Source: Malonomonas rubra DSM 5091
GTDB lineage: Bacteria > Desulfobacterota > Desulfuromonadia > Desulfuromonadales > Geopsychrobacteraceae
Length of the DNA: 64,000 nt
Assembly: GCF_900142125.1 (NCBI RefSeq)
Contig: NZ_FQZT01000009.1
Coordinates: 1-64,000 of the forward strand
Direction: 5' to 3'
The notes beneath the pieces were generated by a model that was not told the DNA's origin, did no database searches, and worked only from the letters and a program-made list of their open reading frames with translations. Both the position numbers and the translations under genes were made by a program. Shown here one piece after another: positions 41,614 to 50,877 of the stretch (its first letter is position 1; each line of letters starts with the position of its first letter).

Positions 41614-44268
41614 TCAGTTTTCCATCAAATTCAGTAAAACATGGTTGAGTATACCGCCACTGAGGAAGTACGCAACTTCCTGATCGGTATCTAACCGACA
41701 ACTAACAGTCAGCGATTCGCGACTGCCATCTGCGCGCTGTATGGTTAAATCGATATCCTGCTTTGCCTGCAGGTCGTTGATCTTCGGCAAGCTGAAAAGC
41801 TCACTGCCATCAAGCTTCAGACTTGCCGCGCTGGCACCATCCTTAAACTGCAGTGGCAGGACGCCCATGCCAACAAGGTTTGACCGGTGAATCCGCTCGT
41901 AACTCTCGGTCAATACAGCCTTCACCCCGAGCAGTAACGTGCCTTTGGCTGCCCAGTCCCGACTGGAGCCAGTGCCGTACTCTTTGCCGGCAACAATCAT
42001 CAGCGGAATATCACTGGCAGCGTACTTAACTGCGGCGTCGAAAATGCTCATCTCATCACCCGCAGGCATCAGCCTGGTGAAACCACCTTCCGTTTCAACC
42101 ATCTTGTTGCGCAGGCGGATGTTGGCGAAGGTACCACGCATCATCACCTCGTGGTTGCCGCGCCGTGAGCCGTAGGAGTTAAAATCCTTCTCTTCAACAC
42201 CTTTCTCACGCAGATAGGTTCCGGCCGGGCTGCTCGCCTTGATCGCCCCGGCAGGGGAGATGTGGTCGGTGGTGATGCTGTCACCGAGCAGGCCAAGCAG
42301 ACGGGCATTTTCGAATCCGGGATAGCTGTCACTGCACTCCAGTTTGCTGAAGAAGGAAGGATGACGGATGTAGGTGGAATCTTCCTGCCAGCTGTAGGTA
42401 AGCCCTTCCGGTACCGGCAGGCCGCGCCAATGCTCATCGCCGGTAAAGACTTCAGCGTACTCCTTGTGGAACATCTGCTCGTTGACCAGTGCCACCATCT
42501 CGGCCACCTCGGCGTTGCTCGGCCAGATATCGCGCAGATAAACCAGCTGGCCGTTGCTGCCGGTGCCGATCGCCTCCGTGCTCAAATCGATGCGGGTGGT
42601 TCCGGCCAGGGCGTAGGCGACCACCAGCGGCGGTGATGCCAGCCAGTTGGCCTTTGTCTGGGCGTGGATGCGGCCTTCGAAGTTGCGGTTGCCGGAAAGC
42701 ACCGAACAGACGGTCAGATCTCCAGCTTCGATCGCTTCGGCGATCGGGCCGGTCAGTGGGCCGGAGTTGCCGATACAGGTGGTGCAACCATAGCCAACAA
42801 TGTTGAAGCCGATCTGATCAAGGTAGCTCTGCAGCCCGGCTTCGGCCAGATAGTCGGTGACAACTTTTGAGCCAGGGGCGAGGGAGGTTTTCACCCAGGA
42901 TTTCTGTGTCAGTCCTTTTTCCACCGCCTTTTTCGCCACCAGTCCGGCTGCCATCATCACCGCCGGGTTGCTGGTGTTGGTGCAGGAGGTGATCGCGGCG
43001 ATAACCACGTCACCATGACTGAGGCTGTCATCGCTGCCGCTGATCGGCACGGAAAAGTCAGGGTTCTCTTTCGGCAGCACCGCCTCGGTCGCGCTGCGCA
43101 GATCTTCCAGCAAAACCCGGTCCTGAGGACGCTTCGGCCCGGCCAGGCTCGGCCGCACGCTTTCCAGATCAAGCTCCAGTACCGCGCTGAATTGTGGATC
43201 GGCCATGTCGTCTGTCCGCCACAGCCCCTGTTCTTTACAGTAGGCCTCAACCAGTTCAATGGTTTCCGCGCTACGCCCGCTCAGCTTCAGGTAATCGATA
43301 GTGATCCCGTCGATCGGGAAGAAACCACAGGTAGCACCATATTCCGGTGCCATGTTGGCAATGGTCGCCCGGTCAGCCAGTGGCAACTGCGAGAGTCCGG
43401 CACCGAAAAATTCAACGAACTTGCCGACCACACCATGCTCGCGCAGCATCTGGGTGACTGTCAGCACCAGGTCGGTCGCGGTGACACCTTCACTCAGCTT
43501 ACCGGTTAAACGGAAACCGACCACCTCCGGCAGCAGCATCGAGATCGGCTGTCCGAGCATCGCCGCCTCCGCTTCGATACCACCAACACCCCAACCGAGT
43601 ACGCCGAGGCCGTTGATCATGGTGGTGTGGCTGTCGGTTCCGACCAGGGTGTCGGGGTAAGCCCAGGTTTCGCCATCGATCTCCGAAGTCCAGACCGACT
43701 GGGCCAGATACTCCAGGTTGACCTGATGGCAGATACCGGTGCCCGGTGGCACCACGCGAAAGTTATCGAAAGCTGTCTGCCCCCAGCGCAGGAACATGTA
43801 ACGCTCACGGTTACGTTCCATCTCTTTTTCCACGTTGGCGGAAAAGGCGGACGGGTTACCGTACTGATCAACCATCACCGAGTGATCGATAACCAGGTCG
43901 ACCGGGATCTGCGGGTTTATTTTTGCTGGATCGCCGCCATGTTTGGCAACCGCGTCGCGCATCGCAGCCAAATCGACGATCGCTGGAACCCCGGTGAAAT
44001 CCTGCATCAGGACGCGAGCTGGGCTGAAAGCGATCTCGCTGTCGCCAGCTTTGTTCGGCTGCCAGCCGGCGACAGCTTCGATATCTGCTTGTGTGACTGC
44101 GCTGCCATCCTCTTTACGCAGCAGGTTTTCCAGCAGAACTTTTATCGTGAAGGGAAGGCGCGACAGGTCCCCCAAGCCGTTTTTCGCAGCACTCTGCAAA
44201 TTTTTATAGTGAAAGCTCTTGCCTGCAACTTCGAGAGTGCGGGACGACTGAAAGGAATCCGTTTTCAT
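41614..44268 (-). CDS. acnA: Aconitate hydratase A
   Basis: An 884-residue TCA-cycle enzyme, close to the 891 of E. coli AcnA. It has [22 protein letters not shown], the [4Fe-4S] Cys residues in [13 protein letters not shown] and [13 protein letters not shown], and the swivelling C-terminal domain ([15 protein letters not shown]). It interconverts citrate and isocitrate and, as apo-protein, may bind mRNA. It is preceded by GGAGC near the ATG. Confidence 0.97.
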   Translation of the reverse strand: MKTDSFQSSRTLEVAGKSFHYKNLQSAAKNGLGDLSRLPFTIKVLLENLLRKEDGSAVTQADIEAVAGWQPNKAGDSEIAFSPARVLMQDFTGVPAIVDLAAMRDAVAKHGGDPAKINPQIPVDLVIDHSVMVDQYGNPSAFSANVEKEMERNRERYMFLRWGQTAFDNFRVVPPGTGICHQVNLEYLAQSVWTSEIDGETWAYPDTLVGTDSHTTMINGLGVLGWGVGGIEAEAAMLGQPISMLLPEVVGFRLTGKLSEGVTATDLVLTVTQMLREHGVVGKFVEFFGAGLSQLPLADRATIANMAPEYGATCGFFPIDGITIDYLKLSGRSAETIELVEAYCKEQGLWRTDDMADPQFSAVLELDLESVRPSLAGPKRPQDRVLLEDLRSATEAVLPKENPDFSVPISGSDDSLSHGDVVIAAITSCTNTSNPAVMMAAGLVAKKAVEKGLTQKSWVKTSLAPGSKVVTDYLAEAGLQSYLDQIGFNIVGYGCTTCIGNSGPLTGPIAEAIEAGDLTVCSVLSGNRNFEGRIHAQTKANWLASPPLVVAYALAGTTRIDLSTEAIGTGSNGQLVYLRDIWPSNAEVAEMVALVNEQMFHKEYAEVFTGDEHWRGLPVPEGLTYSWQEDSTYIRHPSFFSKLECSDSYPGFENARLLGLLGDSITTDHISPAGAIKASSPAGTYLREKGVEEKDFNSYGSRRGNHEVMMRGTFANIRLRNKMVETEGGFTRLMPAGDEMSIFDAAVKYAASDIPLMIVAGKEYGTGSSRDWAAKGTLLLGVKAVLTESYERIHRSNLVGMGVLPLQFKDGASAASLKLDGSELFSLPKINDLQAKQDIDLTIQRADGSRESLTVSCRLDTDQEVAYFLSGGILNHVLLNLMEN

Positions 44269-44561
44269 TATGTGCTCCTTGCTGTAGGGGAGGAGTTGCC
44301 ATCGTCATCTTGATAATACAATCATACCTATTCTAGCCTCCCTTGGCGATTCGGCAAAAGGGGGCGGCACTTTATCTGGTTAATTTTTTTCTTTTTCCCC
44401 GGAAATAGATGAATTGAGTTGTTTCTTCGCTAACATTTCCACCTGTTTTCGCGCAGAAAAGGCCTTATCATTAAAACATTTACGTTGTTTTTAATCCGGC
44501 CCTGTGATAGAAGCGAAAATGTCCAATTTCTGGTTGCCCTCGTAATACAAGGAGAGGAAGC

Positions 44562-44762
44562 ATGGCTGAAGGTATTGTTAAGTGGTTCAATGATTCAAAA
44601 GGTTTTGGTTTTATCGAGCAGGAGGGCGGCCCAGACGTGTTCGTCCATTTTTCAGCGATCCAGTCGGAAGGTTTCAAATCTTTGGCCGAAGGCGATCGGG
44701 TCAGTTTCGATGTTATTCAGGGAGATAAAGGTCCACAATCTTCCAACGTGGTGAAAATTTAA
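44562..44762 (+). CDS. cspA: Cold-shock-domain RNA chaperone
   Basis: A 66-residue CspA-type protein ([20 protein letters not shown]). RNP1 is KGFGFI and RNP2 VFVHFS. A strong AAGGAGAGG ribosome site precedes the ATG, and the 290-base gap to acnA allows a long 5' leader as in other csp genes. Confidence 0.96.
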   Translation: MAEGIVKWFNDSKGFGFIEQEGGPDVFVHFSAIQSEGFKSLAEGDRVSFDVIQGDKGPQSSNVVKI

Positions 44763-44815
44763 AAAAATACTTCGACCGGGCGGCAAACGGTCAGATTTTT
44801 TAGAGGCGCATCCAA

Positions 44816-44852
44816 CAAAAAAGCTCCGCGGTTTAAACCGGGGAGCTTTTTT
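44816..44852. terminator. Bidirectional terminator between csp and the pseudokinase gene
   Basis: AAAAAGCTCC...GGGAGCTTTTTT with an inner GGTTTAAACC forms a long hairpin with A- and T-runs on both sides, serving both convergent genes. Confidence 0.92.
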
Positions 44853-44855
44853 GTA

Positions 44856-46640
44856 TCAACCACCGACGAGATTGATCGGTGACCTGTCGACAAAGCCAAG
44901 GGAACGTTCCATCAAGATCCGCCACTGACCATCCTCCTTGATCAGGTTGATCGATTTGAAGATCTGATCCTGATAGAAATCGGAGCGGTAGCTCTGCTTC
45001 AGCTTCACCTGAATACGGTCATCGCTGATCTGGCGCACTTTGATGTCATCCACATTCAGCTCGATCCATTCCGGCCGGGTGACGCGGGTGCTCCGCATCT
45101 GTCGCCACTCATCCTGACTGCGACCAAGTTCCGGTCGATAGTTTTCGCTGTAAAAGGAAAAGTAACCTGACAGGTCCTGGCGCGCCCAGGAATCTGCCCA
45201 GCGCTGCACAGTATCCAGCACCTCCTGACGGAGCATTTCCGGCAGATGCTCGCTGACGGTTTTCCCTTCCAGCCCCAAGGCAACCTTGATCTGTTCAATC
45301 GGAATCGCCGCGGCGGAGGAAAACTCCGAACCGGCTGGCCACCAACTTTGCGTCTCTTCCTCAACCGGCATCACCGGCTCGCTCTGCGTAACGGTCACCT
45401 CTTCCGCAACTGTCACCTCAGTATCTACGGCAGCAACAGCTTCTATCTTCGCCTGAGGTTCAGTCTCTTCTACATGTTGTACCTGCTGCTTTTCCGCCGG
45501 CCGCCAGGCCGCCGTTTTTATCAGTTCCTCGTTCTGCTGAAGCTTGGCCAACAGCTCATCACGAGTCTGTTCACTGTAGTAGTATCCGTAACTTCCAGAG
45601 AGAACAAAGCCAATAGCAAAACCACCCACCGCCCAAATCAGCGGCCGCCAGCGATCGTATTTTTGACCTGCAACCAGCTCCCAGGCAACAGCGGCCTCTT
45701 CCTTGACGCGAGCAATTTCACGTTTGGCCAGTACCAGCTGGCGCTCACCTTCATTCAGCTTCTTTTCCGTCTGGCTTCGGCTGTAAAGGGCCTCGTCGAG
45801 CGATTTTTGCAGGCTGTTCTTTTCGGCCACCAGTTGCCGGACATCGGCAATCATTTTTTCCGCCTGCTGAGCCTGCTCCTGCTCTTCCTGCCGACTTTCA
45901 GTTGCGGATTCTGTTTCAAACCCGTCAAAACTGCCCAGCTCATCCCTTAACTCTGCATAACTTTCAAACGGCCATTCTTCAGGTAACAGAAAGCGTGCAA
46001 GTAACTGCCGCATACGCTGATTGTCAATCTGCTCCAGCAAATCTGCGACCGCATTTTTCGAAGAATATCGAGGGCCCAGCAGCATTTGCAGCAGCAAGTT
46101 GCCAAGCTCCTCAAAGATTGCCGAAAGATTTTTAGGCTCGGCACTGGCGTTGGTTTCAAGTTGATAAATCAGACTGTCAATACCCAGGTCGGTCATCACA
46201 GCCCGTCCAGTCCCATCAAAGCAGATCGCTTCGGGCTGCAACTCTAGCTGCTGGTAATCCTGGCCGGCGGCATACTCCAGCGCCAGGACCAGCTCCAGGA
46301 TAATTTTCAGACTTTCCTCGGCCGTGAGCGGCTGCTGGCTGAGGTAGCGTGCCAGGTTTTCGCTGTTGTAGACAGCTGACGTATAGTAAAAGTAGCCCTC
46401 TTCGCTGCCTGAATCATAAATTGGCGCGATAGACGGATGATCAAGAAGCGCCAGACGTTCCAGCAGGAGCTCCAAACGACCCAGCTTTTGTTCATCGGAA
46501 AACTGGTCACCGGGGTAGAGTGTTAAACTAACTTCCCGGTTAAAGAAGGGGTCTTCTGCACAATAGCAAGCATGGTTGGTAGAAGAATCGATGACATCTT
46601 TGATGACATACAATCCGAACTGTTGACCTGGTTCTAGCAT
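44856..46640 (-). CDS. Predicted membrane pseudokinase with C-terminal NTF2-like domain
   Basis: The ATG at 46640 follows GGGAG and gives 594 residues; an ATG five codons earlier is possible. The first 240 residues follow a Ser/Thr kinase fold (LYVIKDVIDSSTNHACYCAE, LLDHPSIAPIYDSGSEEGYF, TDLGIDSLIY) but lack key residues. The VAIK Lys is replaced (VSLTLY), the HRD catalytic loop reads QQLELQPEAI, and no glycine loop is seen; only the DFG-like DLG remains. A coiled coil (about 245-315), one membrane helix (about 332-352), an acidic periplasmic linker and an NTF2-like domain (WADSWARQDLSGYFSFYSEN) follow. It could be a scaffold coupling a cytosolic signal to the cell wall. Confidence 0.75.
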   Translation of the reverse strand: MLEPGQQFGLYVIKDVIDSSTNHACYCAEDPFFNREVSLTLYPGDQFSDEQKLGRLELLLERLALLDHPSIAPIYDSGSEEGYFYYTSAVYNSENLARYLSQQPLTAEESLKIILELVLALEYAAGQDYQQLELQPEAICFDGTGRAVMTDLGIDSLIYQLETNASAEPKNLSAIFEELGNLLLQMLLGPRYSSKNAVADLLEQIDNQRMRQLLARFLLPEEWPFESYAELRDELGSFDGFETESATESRQEEQEQAQQAEKMIADVRQLVAEKNSLQKSLDEALYSRSQTEKKLNEGERQLVLAKREIARVKEEAAVAWELVAGQKYDRWRPLIWAVGGFAIGFVLSGSYGYYYSEQTRDELLAKLQQNEELIKTAAWRPAEKQQVQHVEETEPQAKIEAVAAVDTEVTVAEEVTVTQSEPVMPVEEETQSWWPAGSEFSSAAAIPIEQIKVALGLEGKTVSEHLPEMLRQEVLDTVQRWADSWARQDLSGYFSFYSENYRPELGRSQDEWRQMRSTRVTRPEWIELNVDDIKVRQISDDRIQVKLKQSYRSDFYQDQIFKSINLIKEDGQWRILMERSLGFVDRSPINLVGG

Positions 46641-46856
46641 TGTAACTCCCGCCATTTATGACCTGAATCTGCGGAGAAGAGTTGCCTCGTCATTCAGCGA
46701 TAGATTCAGACATTGATCTGAGTAAGGTTAACTTTTCATTTGGTCTCAGACAGAGGCCGGCAACATGGCCTAAAACAGGTATTCCACCCCTCAAAGCATA
46801 TCAATGTTATAGGAAAACATTAACAATTTCTAGTTTTTTCTTTAAAGACAGCTAAT

Positions 46857-47498
46857 TTATCGTGCCCGGTCAACTGTTTTCCGTGGGCACAACTCGAGAA
46901 CTGGGCACTGACTGCAGACTGGTATCGGTGCTTTACAGCAAGCCCGGCCGTGAGCAATCATAACGTGACCAGCCTGGGTCCAGACCTCAGGTGGCAGCAG
47001 TTTGCTCAACTCCTTCTCGATCTGAACCGGGTTATCCGATTTGGTCCAGCCAAAACGCCGCGAAAGCCTTTTGACGTGTGTATCAACGACCATTCCCGGA
47101 ACATCAAAAGCGTTGCCAAGAACAACATTTGCCGTTTTCCGCCCAACTCCCGCCAGGTCAACCAACTCCGGCATGGTCCTTGGCACTTCCCCCTGGTGCT
47201 TGCTTAGCACTTGCTCGGCGCATTGAATCAGGTTTTTCGCCTTGTTGCGGAAGAAGCCGGTCGTGCGAATCAGGCTTTCCACCTGTTCCTGGGTCGCCGA
47301 AGCCATCTCTTTGGGCCCCGGTAAAGAAGCAAAAAGATCAACAGTTACAAGGTTCACCCGCTTATCGGTACATTGAGCAGAAAGGATAGTTGCTACCAGC
47401 AACTGCCAGGCGTTCTGGTAATCAAGTCCGCATCTGGCACCGGGATAGGCTTGTTCAAGTTGATGGTATAGGTAGAGTGCGCGGTCTTTTTTCTTCAT
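46857..47498 (-). CDS. nth: Endonuclease III
   Basis: A 213-residue base-excision repair glycosylase/lyase. It has LVATILSAQCTDKRVN, the helix-hairpin-helix DLAGVGRKTANVVLG with catalytic Lys, the catalytic Asp in VVDTHVKRLSRR, and a [4Fe-4S] site C-x6-C-x2-C-x5-C at the end (CCKAPIPVCSQCPVLELC). It removes oxidised pyrimidines. Confidence 0.97.
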   Translation of the reverse strand: MKKKDRALYLYHQLEQAYPGARCGLDYQNAWQLLVATILSAQCTDKRVNLVTVDLFASLPGPKEMASATQEQVESLIRTTGFFRNKAKNLIQCAEQVLSKHQGEVPRTMPELVDLAGVGRKTANVVLGNAFDVPGMVVDTHVKRLSRRFGWTKSDNPVQIEKELSKLLPPEVWTQAGHVMIAHGRACCKAPIPVCSQCPVLELCPRKTVDRAR

Positions 47499-47530
47499 TT
47501 ATTAACAGTTTTACAGTTTTGCCAGAAAGG

Positions 47531-47560
47531 TTATCAACAGCATCAACAGGGTTATCCACA
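47531..47560. other. DnaA-box-like sites next to nth
   Basis: TTATCAACA (47531-47539) and TTATCCACA (47552-47560, exact consensus) are 21 bp apart in the same orientation. The second overlaps the stop of the EEP gene. The same 21-bp spacing is seen at 32057-32086. Confidence 0.5.
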
Positions 47561-48289
47561 AACAGGGTCGGCCTTTCGCAACCGAATCCGCTCGTGTAAC
47601 TTCAAAAAACGCCGGTTATCGCAGGACTCAACCGTCAGAATCAAAGGCAGATGAGGGGATGCTTTACGCGCATCAGCTGTCGCTAGAACCGTTCCGGCCA
47701 AAGCCCTGATAGGACCTCGGAAGTATATGCGATCCCGTCCCCAGAGAGGGAAGTTTCCGGGGTAGTTTGCTCTCCAGAGGGGAAAACGGGCTCGGCGTAA
47801 ATGCTCCGAGAGGCTGATCTGCCCATATCCCCAAAGCGGCAAGGTAAAATCGCCGCTGATGATGGTTGCGCAAGGCAATGACCGGTTATTCAGCAACTGA
47901 TCGCTAAGCAACGCCCGCACCTGATCGCGCCTTTGCCAGGGATCGAAGGAAAGGCAAAGGTTGAACAGGTGAAAGCGCTCGCTTTCCAGATCGAGGTCAG
48001 CACGCACGCAGCGGCCGCCGTGACCAAGGGAAAATTCCTGAACATTGTGCAGGGGATAACGGGAAAGGAAACAGCAGGAGCCTTGTTCGTCCGGTCCGTA
48101 AGCGGCAAGTCCGACCTGATCGGAAAACTCTTCCAGAGTGCCAGCAGCAACCGGCGAGCCCAGTTGTTGCAGCATGACAAGATCCGGCATTTGCGAACGG
48201 ATAACACGCGCACTGAGGGAAGAATCGATCTCCCCCGATGCACCGCGAAATCCGTTAACATGATAACTCATGATCCGGAAGGTTGCCAT
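47552..48289 (-). CDS. Endonuclease/exonuclease/phosphatase-fold protein with altered catalytic residues
   Basis: A 245-residue cytoplasmic-looking protein aligned in order with EEP motifs: IMSYHVNGFRG (N), LVMLQQLGSP where the metal Glu is expected, ISGDFTLP in place of GDFN, GRDRIYFRG for the D-x-I block, and ASPHLPLIL for SDHLP. Three metal or catalytic positions are therefore changed (E to Q, N to T, D to P). It may be inactive or act by a different mechanism. It lies 53 bases upstream of nth. Confidence 0.78.
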   Translation of the reverse strand: MATFRIMSYHVNGFRGASGEIDSSLSARVIRSQMPDLVMLQQLGSPVAAGTLEEFSDQVGLAAYGPDEQGSCCFLSRYPLHNVQEFSLGHGGRCVRADLDLESERFHLFNLCLSFDPWQRRDQVRALLSDQLLNNRSLPCATIISGDFTLPLWGYGQISLSEHLRRARFPLWRANYPGNFPLWGRDRIYFRGPIRALAGTVLATADARKASPHLPLILTVESCDNRRFLKLHERIRLRKADPVCG

Positions 48290-48388
48290 CCCCTCATCCT
48301 TTCAGGTCTAAGCTATCGATTATAATCTGAAAATCAAAAAGAACCAGCGCTTATGTGTTAAAAAATGCCAAACTGTAGAGGTCAATAC

Positions 48389-48952
48389 TCAATCGATCCG
48401 GCGCACCGATTCGATGATCACCTGCCTTTCCGGATAATCTCGGAAAGCTGGACTTTTCACAATAGTGCGTACCTTGCCGATCTTTTCGACGACATCCATC
48501 CCTTCGACCACTTTACCGAAGACAGCATAACCGTAAGTATTGCCGGTTTTACCACGATGGTTGAGAAATTTATTATCAACCAGGTTGATAAAAAACTGGC
48601 TGGTAGCGCTGTCTATAACACCGGTACGCGCCATGGCAATGGTGCCCTTGGCATTGAGCAGTCCATTATCAGCTTCATTCTTGATCGCGGCCTTTGTCTG
48701 CTTGCGGCGGGGGAACTGGTCAAAGCCGCCACCCTGAATCATAAAACCATCGATGACACGGTGAAAAATAGTGCCATCGTAGAACTTTTCATCTACATAA
48801 CTGAGGAAATTTTTTACCGTAACCGGCGCTTTTTCGTCTTCCAGCTCAAACTTGATAACACCCTGATTGGTTTTCACTTCTACCAACGTCCCAGCCTGAA
48901 CAACGCTGCAGATAAAAACCAGGACAATAGCTGTTAGGATAACCTTTTTCAT
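48389..48952 (-). CDS. Periplasmic cyclophilin-type peptidyl-prolyl isomerase
   Basis: A 187-residue protein with a signal peptide (MKKVILTAIVLVFICSVVQA), then a cyclophilin domain with VKNFLSYVDEKFYDGTIFHRVIDGFMIQGGG split across the usual blocks, GTIAMARTGVIDSATSQFFIN and YAVFGKVVEGMDVVEKI. It catalyses cis-trans isomerisation of proline bonds and would act in the periplasm (PpiA-like). Confidence 0.94.
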   Translation of the reverse strand: MKKVILTAIVLVFICSVVQAGTLVEVKTNQGVIKFELEDEKAPVTVKNFLSYVDEKFYDGTIFHRVIDGFMIQGGGFDQFPRRKQTKAAIKNEADNGLLNAKGTIAMARTGVIDSATSQFFINLVDNKFLNHRGKTGNTYGYAVFGKVVEGMDVVEKIGKVRTIVKSPAFRDYPERQVIIESVRRID

Positions 48953-48975
48953 GACTGCTCCTGTTTTGGATGTAC

Positions 48976-50004
48976 TTAGTTGTCGCTACGAACCGCTTCC
49001 GCTTTCAGGTCGCGCAGCATCAGATCACTGACCGCCTGGCGGGGATCTTTTTCCTGATAAAGAATCTGGTACATCTGCTCGATGATAGGAACCTCGACAC
49101 CCAGCTTTTGCGCCAACTGGTAGGCGGAAAGAGTTGTTTTAACCCCCTCGGCGACCATCTGCATGCCGGCAAGGATATCATCCAACGTCCGCCCCTTGCC
49201 TAATTCCATACCGACCGTTCGGTTGCGCGAGAGGTCTCCGGTACAGGTTAAAACCAAGTCCCCCATGCCAGCCAGACCAGCGAATGTTTCCGCCCGGCCG
49301 CCCAGTTTCAATCCGAGTCGGGTCATTTCCGCCAGGCCGCGTGTTATCAATCCTGCCCGACTGTTATGTCCTAGGCCGAGACCATCGACCACTCCGGCAG
49401 CGAGGGCAATAACATTTTTCATCGACCCGCCAAGTTCGACACCAATGATATCGTCGTGCGTATAAACACGGAAGTTGTCTGTGCTGAAAATCGCCTGAAT
49501 TTCTTCCGCCACTGCTAATTCGTGAGCAGCAACCACAACGGCCGTCGGCATTCCCTGAACCACCTCTTTGGCAAATGAAGGGCCAGAGAGAAAGCCGAGC
49601 TGATTGTGCATCTGTCGGGGCAGCAATTCCTCAAACACTTGCGACAGCAGCATCAAGCTCTCATTTTCGATCCCTTTGGAGGCACAAACAACCTTAGCCT
49701 CGGTTGAAACATAGGGTAATGCTTGCTGCAGGACTTGCCGTGTCACTTGGGAAGGCGTAACGAACAAAAGCATCTCTTTGTTGCTGACGGCCTGCTGCAG
49801 ATCAGAGGTATAGGTCAAATTCGGTGACAGAGTAAAACCGGGCAGGTAGACATCGTTTACGCCGGTCTGCTGCATCCGTTTTGCCAAATCTTCCTCGTAA
49901 ACCCAGAGGCTGACCGGATTTCCTTTTTCCGCCAGCAGGTTGGCCAGTGTCGTTCCCCAACTCCCCGCACCGATAACGGCATATTTTTGTTCGTTATTTT
50001 TCAT
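48976..50004 (-). CDS. gpsA: Glycerol-3-phosphate dehydrogenase [NAD(P)+]
   Basis: A 342-residue enzyme with the nucleotide-binding GAGSWGTTLANLLAEKG, SKGIENESL, GFLSGPSFAKEV, the catalytic Lys in GGSMKNVIALAAGVVDGLGLG and NSRAGLITRGLAEM. It makes sn-glycerol-3-phosphate for phospholipids from dihydroxyacetone phosphate. It directly abuts the TPR gene. Confidence 0.97.
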   Translation of the reverse strand: MKNNEQKYAVIGAGSWGTTLANLLAEKGNPVSLWVYEEDLAKRMQQTGVNDVYLPGFTLSPNLTYTSDLQQAVSNKEMLLFVTPSQVTRQVLQQALPYVSTEAKVVCASKGIENESLMLLSQVFEELLPRQMHNQLGFLSGPSFAKEVVQGMPTAVVVAAHELAVAEEIQAIFSTDNFRVYTHDDIIGVELGGSMKNVIALAAGVVDGLGLGHNSRAGLITRGLAEMTRLGLKLGGRAETFAGLAGMGDLVLTCTGDLSRNRTVGMELGKGRTLDDILAGMQMVAEGVKTTLSAYQLAQKLGVEVPIIEQMYQILYQEKDPRQAVSDLMLRDLKAEAVRSDN

Positions 50005-50877
50005 TTAAATGGCCTTCTTTTTCGCAGCAATCCGTTTTTTCAGGTGTTCAATCTTCTCCTGCAGCAGCGCCGGACGAGGAAAATCCTGCAGTTCCTGATA
50101 CATCTTCAGCGCTTCCTGCAGCCGTTCTCCCTCTTCAAGCAACTGTGCAAGATTAAAGCGAGCCTGAATACTTTGTTTGTTCTCCGGAAACTGTTCGATC
50201 AACTGCTGCCAGTCCTGACGGGCGGCTTCCAGTTTATTTTCCAACAGCAGCAGACTTCCTTTGCGATACAGGACATCGGCTAAAAGCGAAGTTTGCGGAT
50301 ACTCTTCGAGCAGAGTTTCCAATTCAATCCGGGCTTGGCTGTAATTATCGAGCCGGAAGTAGCAATCTGCAATCTCATAGTAAAGCTGGTCACGATCTAC
50401 CGTCGACTGATCCAAAAGACGCTGATAAAAACCGATCGCACGGGAATAATCTCGCAATGAATGCTTGATGATCTTCGCAGCTGATAACTGTGCTTCCCGA
50501 ACCTCCGAATGGCCGGAATAATCATGTTCGAGTTGCAGGTATTCGAGCAGTGCCCGCTGTTCCTGACGTTTATCGTAGTGCCAGATTTTACCGCTGCGCA
50601 AAAGAGCTACAGGAGCTAAATCGGACTGTGGATAGGAGGTGAAAATGCTGCGGAATTTTTCCTGTGCAGCATCGATTTTACCGCGGCTCTCCAGTTCGAG
50701 AGCTTTATCAAATAATCTTTCCGGAGCCGTTTTTTGCAGCTGCTGGTAAACCGGTACTGCGGCTGCTGCGATCAGCAGCAACAGCAATACCGGCAAAATC
50801 CAGCGGGATGCTTTATTCTTCCGCGCCGTCTGGCGCTGCTTGATCTTCAGCTGCTTCTTCAACCGCTGCAGTTTCAT
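50005..50877 (-). CDS. Membrane-anchored TPR protein overlapping the gyrA 3' end
   Basis: A 290-residue protein from the ATG at 50877 ([20 protein letters not shown]). A basic N-terminus, one membrane helix ([20 protein letters not shown]), then tetratricopeptide repeats ([66 protein letters not shown]). The first 65 bases lie inside gyrA in another frame, so it is coupled to gyrA translation. Function unknown; the layout is like YfgM or cell-envelope TPR proteins. Confidence 0.85.
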   Translation of the reverse strand: MKLQRLKKQLKIKQRQTARKNKASRWILPVLLLLLIAAAAVPVYQQLQKTAPERLFDKALELESRGKIDAAQEKFRSIFTSYPQSDLAPVALLRSGKIWHYDKRQEQRALLEYLQLEHDYSGHSEVREAQLSAAKIIKHSLRDYSRAIGFYQRLLDQSTVDRDQLYYEIADCYFRLDNYSQARIELETLLEEYPQTSLLADVLYRKGSLLLLENKLEAARQDWQQLIEQFPENKQSIQARFNLAQLLEEGERLQEALKMYQELQDFPRPALLQEKIEHLKKRIAAKKKAI

